Assembly: GCA_016124375.1 (NCBI GenBank)
Contig: WGNV01000001.1
Span: 1 to 64,000, forward strand
Reading direction: 5' to 3'
Length of the DNA: 64,000 nt
Origin: Tepidisphaera sp.
GTDB taxonomy: Bacteria > Planctomycetota > Phycisphaerae > Phycisphaerales > UBA1924
A program made the translations under genes and the position numbers. The notes under the pieces are model-generated. The model was not told where the DNA came from. It searched no databases and saw nothing but the letters and a program-made list of their open reading frames with translations. This document shows positions 41,469 to 50,096 of this stretch, in pieces (the stretch's first letter is position 1; each line of letters begins with the position of its first letter).

Positions 41469-42923
41469 ATGGCTGACTCGAAGGTGCAGAATACCGGACC
41501 GGCGGCGAGCCCCAAGGCTGGGGCGGGGAGCGGCGCGCCCGAACCGGACCTGAGCGCGAAGATCGACGAGTTGCTGAAGGAGATCGAGACCAGCCGCGCC
41601 GAGATGGAAAAGGCCGTGGCCGACACGCCCCCTGACGCGGAGGTGACGGCGGCGGTGGCGGCGATGGTTGACCAGGTCGAAGAAGCCGCGGCGGAAGCGG
41701 CGAGCGCGGTCGCACCCGCGGCCCCGGCTCCCATCGAGGCGACGGCGAGCACGGAGCCGGCGGCGAGCAGTGCCGCCGAGCCCGAGGCGTTGGCAAGCGC
41801 GGTCGATGAGATGCTGACGCCGGACGCGCCGAGCGACGCGAGCACTCCCGTCGAAGCAGCTTCGAGCGTCGAAGCAGCCTCGAGCGTCGAGACCCCATCG
41901 ACCCCCTTGGCCAGCGAACCGACGCCCGCAGAGCCTGCGCTCAGCGGTGCGCCCGAGCCTGAGAAGACTGAAGCTTCGCCCGCCCCCGAGGCAGCGGCGG
42001 TTGAGACGAGCGCGCGGGCGGACGAGCCCGCGGCAACGGCGCAGCCCGAACCGGTCGCGCCCCAGAGTTCGCCAGCGCCGACACCCGAGCCTTCGCCCGC
42101 GGCCACCGAGCCGGCGGTGGCGAGCGCACCCACCCCCGAGATTTCGGCGGTGAACGTGCCGGCGATCGCAGACCAGGACGTCTCCAAGGCGGTGGACGAA
42201 CTGCTGGCGGAGGTGGAGGCACCCCGGCTGAACGCGGACGCGGCGCTTTCGCCCGGCGGGCAGCCCGGCACGCCCGACGTGGCGCCGCCTCCCGAGACGC
42301 TGCAGTCGCCCGGGCCGGCGCTTGCCTCGCCCGCGGGCGGAGCGCGAGATACTTCGCATTTGGCGTCGGCGTCGGCGCCGGCGCCCGCGACGGTGGTGGT
42401 GGTGCAGACAGCCCCGCCCCCCGCGCCGCCCCCGCCGCCCCAGCCCGGGGTGTGGGAGCAGATCCGCACGCGGGCCTCGGAGATGATCCGGCGGGCGCTG
42501 GGAGCGCTCTCCGGCCCCTTGGCGTCGCAGCCGCGCGTGGTGCGCGATTCGGTAGGGTGGTTGGCGGCGTGGACGGTGTTCCTGGCGGGGTGCCTGTGGA
42601 TTTATCTTGGTTTCGTCCGTCAGCCGGCAACGCACCAGCGCCCGGTCGGAACGTACAACTTTGCCAGCGGGGAACTGCCCGAGCCCCCCGAGCCCGCCGA
42701 GCCCAAAGCCGCGGCGCCTGAAGCGGGCGGCGAACACGCCGAGGGTGGCGAGCACGCCAAGGCCGAGGCGCACGGAGCCAAGAAGGACGCGAAGAAAGAC
42801 GCCAAAAAGCCCGCCAAGAAAGAGCCCAAAAAGGACCCGAAAAAGGACGCCAAGAAAGACGCCAAGAAGGCCGGCGCCGGGCACGGTGAAGCTCAGGGGG
42901 GCGGCGGGCACGGCGAGCACTGA
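41469..42923 (+). CDS. Ala/Pro/Glu-rich protein with one membrane helix and Lys-rich tail
   Basis: The product is 484 residues from ATG 41469 (AAGG just upstream; a GTG at 41457 is also possible). Residues 1-300 are low-complexity Ala, Pro, Glu, Ser and Thr with two similar short helices (SAKIDELLKEIETS near 30 and KAVDELLAEVEAP near 240). A Pro-rich stretch leads to a transmembrane helix at about 357-378 (WLAAWTVFLAGCLWIYLGFV), and the end is (K/A/D)-rich repeats such as KKDAKKDAKK and a His/Gly tail. No catalytic domain is visible. It opens the plus-strand run that holds the LysM cassette, so an envelope anchoring role is possible. Confidence 0.65.
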   Translation: MADSKVQNTGPAASPKAGAGSGAPEPDLSAKIDELLKEIETSRAEMEKAVADTPPDAEVTAAVAAMVDQVEEAAAEAASAVAPAAPAPIEATASTEPAASSAAEPEALASAVDEMLTPDAPSDASTPVEAASSVEAASSVETPSTPLASEPTPAEPALSGAPEPEKTEASPAPEAAAVETSARADEPAATAQPEPVAPQSSPAPTPEPSPAATEPAVASAPTPEISAVNVPAIADQDVSKAVDELLAEVEAPRLNADAALSPGGQPGTPDVAPPPETLQSPGPALASPAGGARDTSHLASASAPAPATVVVVQTAPPPAPPPPPQPGVWEQIRTRASEMIRRALGALSGPLASQPRVVRDSVGWLAAWTVFLAGCLWIYLGFVRQPATHQRPVGTYNFASGELPEPPEPAEPKAAAPEAGGEHAEGGEHAKAEAHGAKKDAKKDAKKPAKKEPKKDPKKDAKKDAKKAGAGHGEAQGGGGHGEH

Positions 42924-43068
42924 CCGGGGGCGAATCGAAAACCTGGCCGAATCGGGTGAGGCGCACCGGGCGTTTGTCGCTACATTACCGGAGGGTGAGC
43001 AGGGCGGCCTGCTCGCCGATCGTGCTTCATCGCGTCTTCGTAGAAGAACCAGGGAGGTCGTTTCGGAG

Positions 43069-43725
43069 ATGGCCAGGTACCTCGTCCAGCAGGGCGACCA
43101 CATCTCCAAGATCGCGGCGGACCACGGGCTGCGCCTGTGGCAGACGATCTGGGACCATCCGGACAACGCGGAACTCAAGGCCAAGCGCGGCAACCCCAAT
43201 GTCCTGCTGCCGGGCGATGAGCTCGAAGTGCCCGAGCGCGAACAGCGGGTGGAGAACTGCGCCACAACACAGCGCCACCGATTCCAGGCCAAGACCGACG
43301 GGCTGATGCTGCGGGTCAAGACGCTGGACTTCTGCAACGCGCCCGTCGCCAACGCCGACGCCACGCTCTGGGTGGCGGGCGACTTTGATCACTGCAAGAC
43401 CGATGGCGAGGGGTTGCTCGAGCGCGTGCTGCCGCTGGATGCGCAGGAAGGACGGCTGCGGGTGCAGTCGGCGGCGATCGCGGGGACGCTGGATGTGCCG
43501 CTGGACATTGGACACCTCGACCCCGTGGACGAGGTGACCGGGCAGATCGGCAGGCTGAACAACCTGGGGTACGACGCGGGGCCGGTGGAAGCGCCCCAGG
43601 ACGATGCGGCGCGGCTGCGGGTCAAGTCGGCCATCGAGGAGTTTCAGTGCGACCAGGGCCTGAAGGTCGACGGCATCTGCGGGCCCAACACCCAGAAGAA
43701 GCTGAAGGAGGCGCATGGCTGCTGA
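43069..43725 (+). CDS. LysM + peptidoglycan-binding domain protein
   Basis: The product is 218 residues from ATG 43069. Residues about 3-55 (YLVQQGDHISKIAADHGLRL, then NPNVLLPGDELEVPE) are a LysM module for glycan binding. The middle (about 65-145) is a beta-rich domain with a few Cys. Residues 150-215 (LNNLGYD..., AIEEFQCDQGLKVDGICGPNTQKKL) are a PG_binding_1 helical bundle. A 7-bp hairpin (42997-43014) lies in the leader. The gene overlaps the next by 11 bp. LysM proteins of this build often sit beside type VI secretion or contractile-injection spike genes, from memory, but no such structural gene is visible here. Confidence 0.82.
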   Translation: MARYLVQQGDHISKIAADHGLRLWQTIWDHPDNAELKAKRGNPNVLLPGDELEVPEREQRVENCATTQRHRFQAKTDGLMLRVKTLDFCNAPVANADATLWVAGDFDHCKTDGEGLLERVLPLDAQEGRLRVQSAAIAGTLDVPLDIGHLDPVDEVTGQIGRLNNLGYDAGPVEAPQDDAARLRVKSAIEEFQCDQGLKVDGICGPNTQKKLKEAHGC

Positions 43726-45148
43726 CGACGCCAACACGCCCGAGCAGAGCCAGGAGCAGAGTGAGCCGCAGGCCCAGACCCCCGAGGGGACGTTCGGGCT
43801 GCTGCGCTCGATCCGCGGGCGGGCGCTGGCGGGGGATCACGCGCCGCGGGAGACATCACTGCGCGTGCTGGTGGGCCCGGCGACCGAGGACCAGTACAAC
43901 ACGGTGCGGCCCGGGCTGTTCCCCATCGCCTGCTGGCGGGCGGAGGACATGAACTTCGAGTTCGGGTCTTCGTTTCCGATGCCGGACCTCGCGCCGGGCA
44001 TGGCGGCGTTCAAGGAGATCTTCGACGCGCACATCCTCACCAAAGAGGAAGCGCCGGACGGGGCAACCGACGTGGACCGCTCGCCCCCCGTGACGCTGTT
44101 CGGCCACGCCGACCCGGTGGGCGACGAGGAGTACAACAAGACCCTCAGCGGGCACCGGGCCCGGGCGATCTACGCGCTGCTGGTGCGCGACGTGGCGGCG
44201 TGGGACAGCCTGCACACCGACGCGGAATGGGGCGACCGGTCGTGCCAGCTGATGCTGGAGGCGCTGGGGCACCCGTGCGGGCGCAACGACGGCACGATCG
44301 ACGAGCCCACCAAGCGGGCGACGCGGGATTTTCAGAGCGCCAACGGCCTGGGCACGAGCGGCAGCTTCGACAGTGCGACGCGCCACAAGATGCACGAGCT
44401 GTACATGGACAAGCTGTGCGTCGACGCGACGGGCAAGCCCTACACGCTGGACAAGGCCCAGTTCCTTGGCAAGGACGCCGCCGGGGGCAAGGCGTGCTAC
44501 CAGGGCTGCGGCGAGTTCAACCCGGTGATGCTCTTCTCGCAGCGTGAAAAAGAGGTCTACGACGAGGCGAAGAACCGCAGCGAACGCAACAACGAGAACG
44601 CGCCCAACCGGCGGGTGGTCGCGCTGCTCTTCCGCCCGGGGACGAAGATCGACGCAACGAAGTGGCCCTGCCCCAAGGCGACGGAGAACACACAGGGCTG
44701 CCGCAAGCGGTTCTGGTCGGACTCGACCAAGCGCCTGAAGAACGGCGACGAGCGGCGGGAGTTTTCCAAGGGCGACAACACGTTCGGGTGCCGGTTTTAC
44801 GATCGCATGAGCACGGGCTCGCCCTGCGAGCGTGGAATCGAGGACTACACCAGCGTGATCGCGCTGCGCCTGGTGTCGGCTAGCGAAGAGACGTGCATCT
44901 CCGAAGAACCCATCCGCATCCGCGGGCACGGGCTGGACATCCAGGCCCAGACCGACGAGAACGGGTATTACTTCCGCGGGCCGGTGCCCAGCGGCGATTA
45001 CGAGATCACGCTGCAGGACGTCGAGGTGAAGTTCCCGTCGCTGCCGTTCGGCAGCGAGGCGCACGTGCTGCACGTGCCCCACTCGCTGCTGCCGGACCGC
45101 TGGGGCGACGGATTCCTTGAGCCGCCGCCGGGCGGGGGAGACGAATAG
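43715..45148 (+). CDS. OmpA-like + peptidoglycan-binding protein
   Basis: The product is 477 residues with AAGGAG 4 bases before the ATG. Residues about 80-158 read as an OmpA-like peptidoglycan-anchor domain (FEFGSSFPMPDLAPGMAAFK, then TLFGHADPVGDEEYNKTLSG and HRARAIYALL). Residues about 175-230 are a second PG_binding_1 module. A Cys-rich middle (CPKATENTQGCRKRFWSD, FGCRFYDR) follows and a C-terminal beta-sandwich-like part (TDENGYYFRGPVPSGDYEI) resembles a carboxypeptidase-regulatory fold. This order matches, from memory, proteins encoded near type VI secretion or PAAR genes. No signal peptide is seen. It overlaps the LysM gene and is 2 bp from the 716-residue gene, so all three should be co-translated. 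Confidence 0.75.
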   Translation: MAADDANTPEQSQEQSEPQAQTPEGTFGLLRSIRGRALAGDHAPRETSLRVLVGPATEDQYNTVRPGLFPIACWRAEDMNFEFGSSFPMPDLAPGMAAFKEIFDAHILTKEEAPDGATDVDRSPPVTLFGHADPVGDEEYNKTLSGHRARAIYALLVRDVAAWDSLHTDAEWGDRSCQLMLEALGHPCGRNDGTIDEPTKRATRDFQSANGLGTSGSFDSATRHKMHELYMDKLCVDATGKPYTLDKAQFLGKDAAGGKACYQGCGEFNPVMLFSQREKEVYDEAKNRSERNNENAPNRRVVALLFRPGTKIDATKWPCPKATENTQGCRKRFWSDSTKRLKNGDERREFSKGDNTFGCRFYDRMSTGSPCERGIEDYTSVIALRLVSASEETCISEEPIRIRGHGLDIQAQTDENGYYFRGPVPSGDYEITLQDVEVKFPSLPFGSEAHVLHVPHSLLPDRWGDGFLEPPPGGGDE

Positions 45149-45150
45149 CC

Positions 45151-47301
45151 ATGAGCCCACCTCCCAGCACCGGCACATCGCCCGTGGCGAGCGTGTTCGT
45201 GAATGTGTCGCTGAACAGCCCGATCCCGCGGATCGAGCGGGCGCCGATTGAGATTCGCCTGACCGAGGTGTCGTCGGCGCGGGTGTCGACGCCCCGCACC
45301 AGCTCGGCGATCGCGCCGATTCCGCTCGCGGAGCTGGCGGGCGACACCGGGCCCAACTGCTTCCTGCAGATCTGGGAGCTGGACTCGTACCAGGTGGATC
45401 GGTACAGCACCAACGAAGAGACCGATCGTCAGGCGACGGCTGCCAACGCGCTGGTCGCAGAGATCCCGGGCATCCTGGTGAAGCGCGCCCGCAACATGTA
45501 CGAGTTTCAGTTGCCGCAGAACTTCACGAGGCCGGCGTTCGACAAGGACCTGGGCGCTGCCAACGGATTCATCCGCATCAAACTGCGCGATGCCGGGGAC
45601 ACCGATCGGATTCTCAACCTGCACATGCCCCGCTACGAGAAGTACTTTGAGCTGGGGGCCACGCTGCGGATCGAGGCGGGCGAGACGTCGTTCGGGACGG
45701 CGAACAACCTCCCGCCCTTCCAGGTGCGCAACGAAATGGCGAGCATCCGCCACCAGGTGAGCACGCGCGGGGGGTTCGCCTTCACCATCAGCGGCAACTG
45801 GCGCGTGGGGTCGGACGGGATCACGACCCAGGAGGTGACGGAGAACGGCCACACGCGGACCAAGTACTTCAAAGGCACGCACGAAGTGTGCCGCCGGGTG
45901 CTGGCCAACGGCGGGGGCGAGGTGTACATCACGAGCCTCAACGACGCGGAGTTCGAGGGGCAGGCCGATGAGGTGCTTTCGGTGCTGCCCGGATTTCTGC
46001 CTGATGACGATCGGATCGTGCGGATCGGCTATCACCTCTTCAACAACGAGGTGGGCAACGCGGACATGCCCGAACTGGCGCAGAAGATGCAGGAGACGCG
46101 CCTGGCGGCGGGGCGCGGGCTGGCGCAGAACGATCTCTTTCTGGCCGCGGCCGCCCGGGGCGAGGAAGACTCCAGCGCGACCGCCGTCGCCCCCGCCCTG
46201 GCGCAGTGCCCGAAGATCTCGACGCTGATGTTCCTGTGCCACGGCTTCCGGGGCGGCATGGTCATCGCGGGCATCGAGACCGACAGCCACCGGCGCAAGA
46301 CCCGCAGTTCAAACGTCGCGACCTGGGCCGCGGCCATCGCGCCCCACTGCGTGGGCAACATCAACGTCGCCCTCTACGCGTGCAGTTGCGCCCGGGGCCT
46401 GTTCGTGGGCGATGTCGACAGCCACAACGACCCCAACATGGGCAAGGAGCCCCCGGGCGAGGAACTGAGTTTCGACTCGTACGCCTGGAAGGTCTTCCAC
46501 GAGCTGAAGAACCACGGCATGACCGAGCCCAGCGTGTGGGGACACGCGACTGTCGCCCACACCACCCGCAACCCGCTGCTGCGAGTGATCTGCTCGGCGG
46601 GCTCGGGGGACCTCGTAAACATCGTCAAGCAGCAGCCCCGCACCGACCGCTTCAGCGGATTCATCGCACGCTTTAGCTCAACGTCCGGCGACGGCTGGGT
46701 GCACCGGGGAAACCTGATCCGCGAGGTGTGCACGTATCACGCCGCGTACCTGGATTGGGACTGGAACGGCGGGCAGACTCTCAGCCCGACCGCTGCCTGG
46801 CACAGCCAGTCGGTCGCGGACGAGGTGGCGCTGCTGCTGCGCGAGATGCGCGAAGTGACCAGCGCCGTCGCGCCCACGCTGGCCGAGCAGGTGCTCTTCG
46901 AGGACGACACCAGGCTGGTGATGACCGCCGCCAACATGGCCTCCTTCGCCCCCGCGACCAGCGGCGACCCGGTGCTGACCCGCCTGCTGAAGCTCAGCCA
47001 CTTCCCGATTCAACGCGAGCCGTTCAAGCTCAGCGTGGCGCTGGTCAAGGGAATCCAGATGGCCTGCGACCGGGTGAAGGACGACGCATCGACGCCCTTC
47101 ATCACCATCCTCGATCTGCGCGACGAGGGAGAGAGCGTGATCGTGCGGGCCGACACCGCCGCCCGGCGCACCGCGCTCGCGACCAAGGCCGGCGAACTGC
47201 GAGACCAGGGCTTCCTCACGACCGCCGACTCGTTCCCCGACGGGCGACTGCTGGTGTCGGTCAGATCCGGCGGGGCGACAAACGTGACGGTCACGCAATA
47301 G
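45151..47301 (+). CDS. Large protein with possible caspase-like His/Cys dyad
   Basis: The product is 716 residues with GGGGGAG upstream, 2 bp after the OmpA-like gene. Residues 1-350 are mixed beta/alpha without recognised motifs. At about 358-413 are TLMFLCHGF (His364) and, 47 residues later, NVALYACSCARG (Cys411 and Cys413), each at the end of a hydrophobic strand. That is the pattern of caspase/CHAT/C25-type peptidases. The C-terminal third (WGHATVAHTTRNP onward) is mixed. There is no signal peptide. If the pair is real it would make this the effector-like member of a wall-binding cassette. Peptidase function is inferred from motif spacing only; no family is assigned. Confidence 0.6.
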   Translation: MSPPPSTGTSPVASVFVNVSLNSPIPRIERAPIEIRLTEVSSARVSTPRTSSAIAPIPLAELAGDTGPNCFLQIWELDSYQVDRYSTNEETDRQATAANALVAEIPGILVKRARNMYEFQLPQNFTRPAFDKDLGAANGFIRIKLRDAGDTDRILNLHMPRYEKYFELGATLRIEAGETSFGTANNLPPFQVRNEMASIRHQVSTRGGFAFTISGNWRVGSDGITTQEVTENGHTRTKYFKGTHEVCRRVLANGGGEVYITSLNDAEFEGQADEVLSVLPGFLPDDDRIVRIGYHLFNNEVGNADMPELAQKMQETRLAAGRGLAQNDLFLAAAARGEEDSSATAVAPALAQCPKISTLMFLCHGFRGGMVIAGIETDSHRRKTRSSNVATWAAAIAPHCVGNINVALYACSCARGLFVGDVDSHNDPNMGKEPPGEELSFDSYAWKVFHELKNHGMTEPSVWGHATVAHTTRNPLLRVICSAGSGDLVNIVKQQPRTDRFSGFIARFSSTSGDGWVHRGNLIREVCTYHAAYLDWDWNGGQTLSPTAAWHSQSVADEVALLLREMREVTSAVAPTLAEQVLFEDDTRLVMTAANMASFAPATSGDPVLTRLLKLSHFPIQREPFKLSVALVKGIQMACDRVKDDASTPFITILDLRDEGESVIVRADTAARRTALATKAGELRDQGFLTTADSFPDGRLLVSVRSGGATNVTVTQ

Positions 47302-47316
47302 TCCACGCCAGCGCGC

Positions 47317-47844
47317 TCAGTCGTTCACCCGCACCAGGGGCGTGAGCTTCGCCAGCGTCTTTGGGCCGATGCCCTTGACATGGTCGAGGTCGGCGATGCT
47401 CTTGAAGCCCCCGTGCGTGGTGCGATACTCGATGATCCGCGAGGCCAGCGCCGGGCCGATGCCCGGGAGCAGCTCCAACTGTTCCTGCGTCGCGGTGTTG
47501 AGATTGATGGTGGTCTTGAGCGGGGTAGCCGCGGCCGGGCCTGAAGGCGCCGCGGGCAACGTCGACGCCGCCCCGCGCATCGCGCCCTCCGGCGTTTGAT
47601 CTGCGGTTTGCCCGCCGGCACTTTCCAGTGGTCCCGGTGTCTTGGCACTGCCGGGGATCGCGCTTTCCCCGCTCGGCGTCGCTTCGCTTCCGTGTGCTTC
47701 GCCCAGCGGTTCCTGCGCGACCCGGTGCACAGGCTCGGGCACGTGTATCGGCAGCAGCGCCCCGACCATTCCCGCGATCGCGCCCAAACCCAGCACGCCC
47801 ACAGCGCCCCACTTGGCCGCGCCCGTCAGGCGTGCACCTGTCAC
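47317..47844 (-). CDS. ComEA-like helix-hairpin-helix protein
   Basis: The product is 175 residues from a GTG that overlaps the upstream stop codon (GTGA, 47841-47844). An N-terminal membrane helix (about 14-34) and a Pro/Ala/Ser linker lead to two HhH units: INLNTATQEQLELLPGIGPAL and IADLDHVKGIGPKTLAKL. This matches ComEA, which binds double-stranded DNA outside the membrane during uptake, though many ComEA-like proteins have other roles. No other competence genes are nearby; translation is coupled to the GH10-like gene. Confidence 0.8.
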   Translation of the reverse strand: MTGARLTGAAKWGAVGVLGLGAIAGMVGALLPIHVPEPVHRVAQEPLGEAHGSEATPSGESAIPGSAKTPGPLESAGGQTADQTPEGAMRGAASTLPAAPSGPAAATPLKTTINLNTATQEQLELLPGIGPALASRIIEYRTTHGGFKSIADLDHVKGIGPKTLAKLTPLVRVND

Positions 47845-49547
47845 GGGCGAACACCCAAGGGCGAACGCCCTTCGCGGATTGCCGCCCGCATCTGGGCGAG
47901 CTTGGCGAACGCCGGCTTGGGCGTGCCCGCAGCGTTTACCAAGCCGCCAAACGGCATCTCGCTCAGCGCCTGGCCCGCCGGGGCGTCGGCCAGTTCCTGC
48001 CAGCACACGCTCTGCACATAAGGCTTGCTCGCGGCGATCGCCACCGCCTGCGTCAGCCAGTCCGCCTGCGTCTGCTCGCTCCAGGGTTGCCGCCAGTATC
48101 CCGGCTCGTACGCGTCCTCCGCCGCCGCCCCCGCCCGCGGGCGATAGGGCTTGGCGGGAATCGGCGCGCTGGGCGCCCCCACGCACGACAGCGCGATCGG
48201 CTTCTCGAGGGCCGCGTACTTGTCCAGCAGCGCCGAATAACTCATCAGGTCGCGCGTCGCCAGCCCCGGCTCGGCGTGACCCATCTGCACCCTTAGCCCC
48301 AGCGCGTCGACGTTCAGACCCGCTTGCACGACCGCGTCGGCGTACACATAAGGCGGGATCGACCGCCGATTGCTCGCGTGATACTCGCCCCAGGGCTGGG
48401 CGATCTCGACCTGGATCTTGGCCGTCGGGTGCAGCTTCCGCACCAGCAGCACGCAGACTCGCGTCAGGTCCATGATCTGATCAAAGCTGATCTTGAAATT
48501 TGTGTTGACGTGCAACCCGCTCGCCACCGTCCAGCGGCTCACCGTGCGCCGATAGCGCGTGACGACCGCCTGCACATGCTCGAACACCAGGTCGCGCAGC
48601 GTCTCGTAGTCGTTCTCCCAGATGAACAACCACTCGGGCACGCTCTGCGGCCGGAAATCAATCAGTGGCCCGCCCACGATCGGCAACTTCGCCACCCGCA
48701 CCGCCCACTCGATCCACCGATCGGTGGGCGTGAAGTTGTATTTGCCTTCCTTGGGCTCCATGTCCACCCAGCGCATCGGCATGGTGATGAAATCGCTGGC
48801 CAAGGACGCCGCCCGCTGCAAGGGCTCGCTGAACTGGCCCGGGCTGATCGCGACGCCAATCTGAGGCGGCCCGGCCACCACCACATGCCCCGCGCCCGGG
48901 ATCATCACCGGCGCCCCGGGCGGCGGCGTCTCGGGCGTCAGGCGCATCAGGTGGGCCCGCGCGTCGGAATACGTCTTGCCGCTCAGGCGGTTCTTGAGTT
49001 CGCGCTCGGCTTGAATCGCGGTCAGTTGCTCGCCCGCGTTGATCGCCAGCGCCAGGCTCTCGCACGCCAGCCTCGCGGCACTGGGCGAATACTCGTCGGG
49101 CTTGCTCGCCCCCTCACGCCGCGCGACCAGCGCGGCCGTGAACTGCTGGCGAGCCTGCTCAAACTGCTGAAGCACGGGCGTGTCCGTTGCCAGATCGAAC
49201 AGCCCCCAGTCCTCCAGCTTGTTCAAGAAGAACATGATCCGGTGGCGGGCCAGCTCCAGCGACAGCAGATACGGGTGCGGATCCTCCGGCAAGACGCACG
49301 TCTGCAGCACCAGCAGCCCAAGCCCGTGCGGGCCCAGAATCTGCTGCATCGCCTCGCCTTGCCCGACCGGACACTGAACGAAAATGCCGCTGGTCTGGGG
49401 CTGGCTGAGTTCGGCAGTGACGAGGCCCGAGGTGACGGTGACATTGCCCTGGGACGGAATGTCATCCTTGCCCATCAGGTGCGCGTGCCGCGGCGGGAAC
49501 AAAGACGGCTCGATCCCGTCGGCATCAAAGACCACGAAACTCAGCAC
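47841..49547 (-). CDS. GH10-like protein with degenerate active site
   Basis: The product is 568 residues from GTG 49547 with CGGAGG upstream; the longer frame starts in the neighbour's region. After an N-terminal region to about 210 comes a (beta/alpha)8-like domain resembling family 10 glycosidases: PMRWVDMEPKEGKYNF, VGGPLIDFRPQSVPEWL and WIEWAVRVAKL, all of which fit GH10. At strand 4 the expected W-D-x-x-N-E reads WTVASG (48533-48516) and at strand 7 the expected T-E-x-D region reads ALSCVG, so both catalytic glutamates are missing. It may bind rather than cut xylan-type sugars, or use other residues. No signal peptide. ComEA-like gene follows in an overlap. Confidence 0.68.
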   Translation of the reverse strand: MLSFVVFDADGIEPSLFPPRHAHLMGKDDIPSQGNVTVTSGLVTAELSQPQTSGIFVQCPVGQGEAMQQILGPHGLGLLVLQTCVLPEDPHPYLLSLELARHRIMFFLNKLEDWGLFDLATDTPVLQQFEQARQQFTAALVARREGASKPDEYSPSAARLACESLALAINAGEQLTAIQAERELKNRLSGKTYSDARAHLMRLTPETPPPGAPVMIPGAGHVVVAGPPQIGVAISPGQFSEPLQRAASLASDFITMPMRWVDMEPKEGKYNFTPTDRWIEWAVRVAKLPIVGGPLIDFRPQSVPEWLFIWENDYETLRDLVFEHVQAVVTRYRRTVSRWTVASGLHVNTNFKISFDQIMDLTRVCVLLVRKLHPTAKIQVEIAQPWGEYHASNRRSIPPYVYADAVVQAGLNVDALGLRVQMGHAEPGLATRDLMSYSALLDKYAALEKPIALSCVGAPSAPIPAKPYRPRAGAAAEDAYEPGYWRQPWSEQTQADWLTQAVAIAASKPYVQSVCWQELADAPAGQALSEMPFGGLVNAAGTPKPAFAKLAQMRAAIREGRSPLGVRP

Positions 49548-49689
49548 CTGAACCGACCTCCGTTCGTTGCGGTATCTATATGCGGGCCAAGGCGTAGGGT
49601 AACGTGAATGGTTCGGGCGTGACGGGAGAAAGTCGAGCGGGGAAATACCCTGAAAATCGGCGAGGGCGACACCGGCAGGAGACGCGTTG

Positions 49690-50058
49690 ATGGCGTGGGG
49701 CGTGGATAAGAAGGCCTGGGCGGCGGGGTGGGGCTTGGCGGTCGGCCTCGCTCTGATCGGCTTTGTGCTCTCGTACTTCGTGGGCGCGGGCACGACCGCA
49801 GATCGAGTGCTCGGTTACGTACTGAAGCCGCTGGGGCTTTGGAGCGCGATCGTGTACTTCCTCGTATCGCGACATCTCGGCCGCCGCCATCTGGACATGG
49901 TGGTAGCCAACGGCTGGCGATGCCCAAAGTGCGAGTATCTCCTCGAAGGCCTCCCCGCTCGCGGCACCTGCCCCGAATGCTCGCACGAATATGACGTCGC
50001 CACGTCGCTGAAGGACGCGAAGGCCGAGCTTGAAGGTGTCAGAGATGTCCGCACCTGA
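49690..50058 (+). CDS. Two-helix membrane protein with CPKC/CPEC zinc ribbon
   Basis: The product is 122 residues from ATG 49690 with AGGAG about 9 bases upstream. Two hydrophobic helices (about 12-32 and 45-60) are followed by a four-cysteine ribbon, WRCPKCEYLLEGLP then CPECSHEYDV, at about 77-102. The motif CPxCxYxLxGLP...CPECG is very common in Phycisphaerae membrane proteins of unknown function, and its presence supports that origin. The cysteines should bind one zinc on the cytoplasmic side. purC follows 38 bp later. Confidence 0.78.
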   Translation: MAWGVDKKAWAAGWGLAVGLALIGFVLSYFVGAGTTADRVLGYVLKPLGLWSAIVYFLVSRHLGRRHLDMVVANGWRCPKCEYLLEGLPARGTCPECSHEYDVATSLKDAKAELEGVRDVRT

Positions 50059-50096
50059 CGCCGTCGCGCCCCCACTGCTGCGGGTACGCTTCGCGC

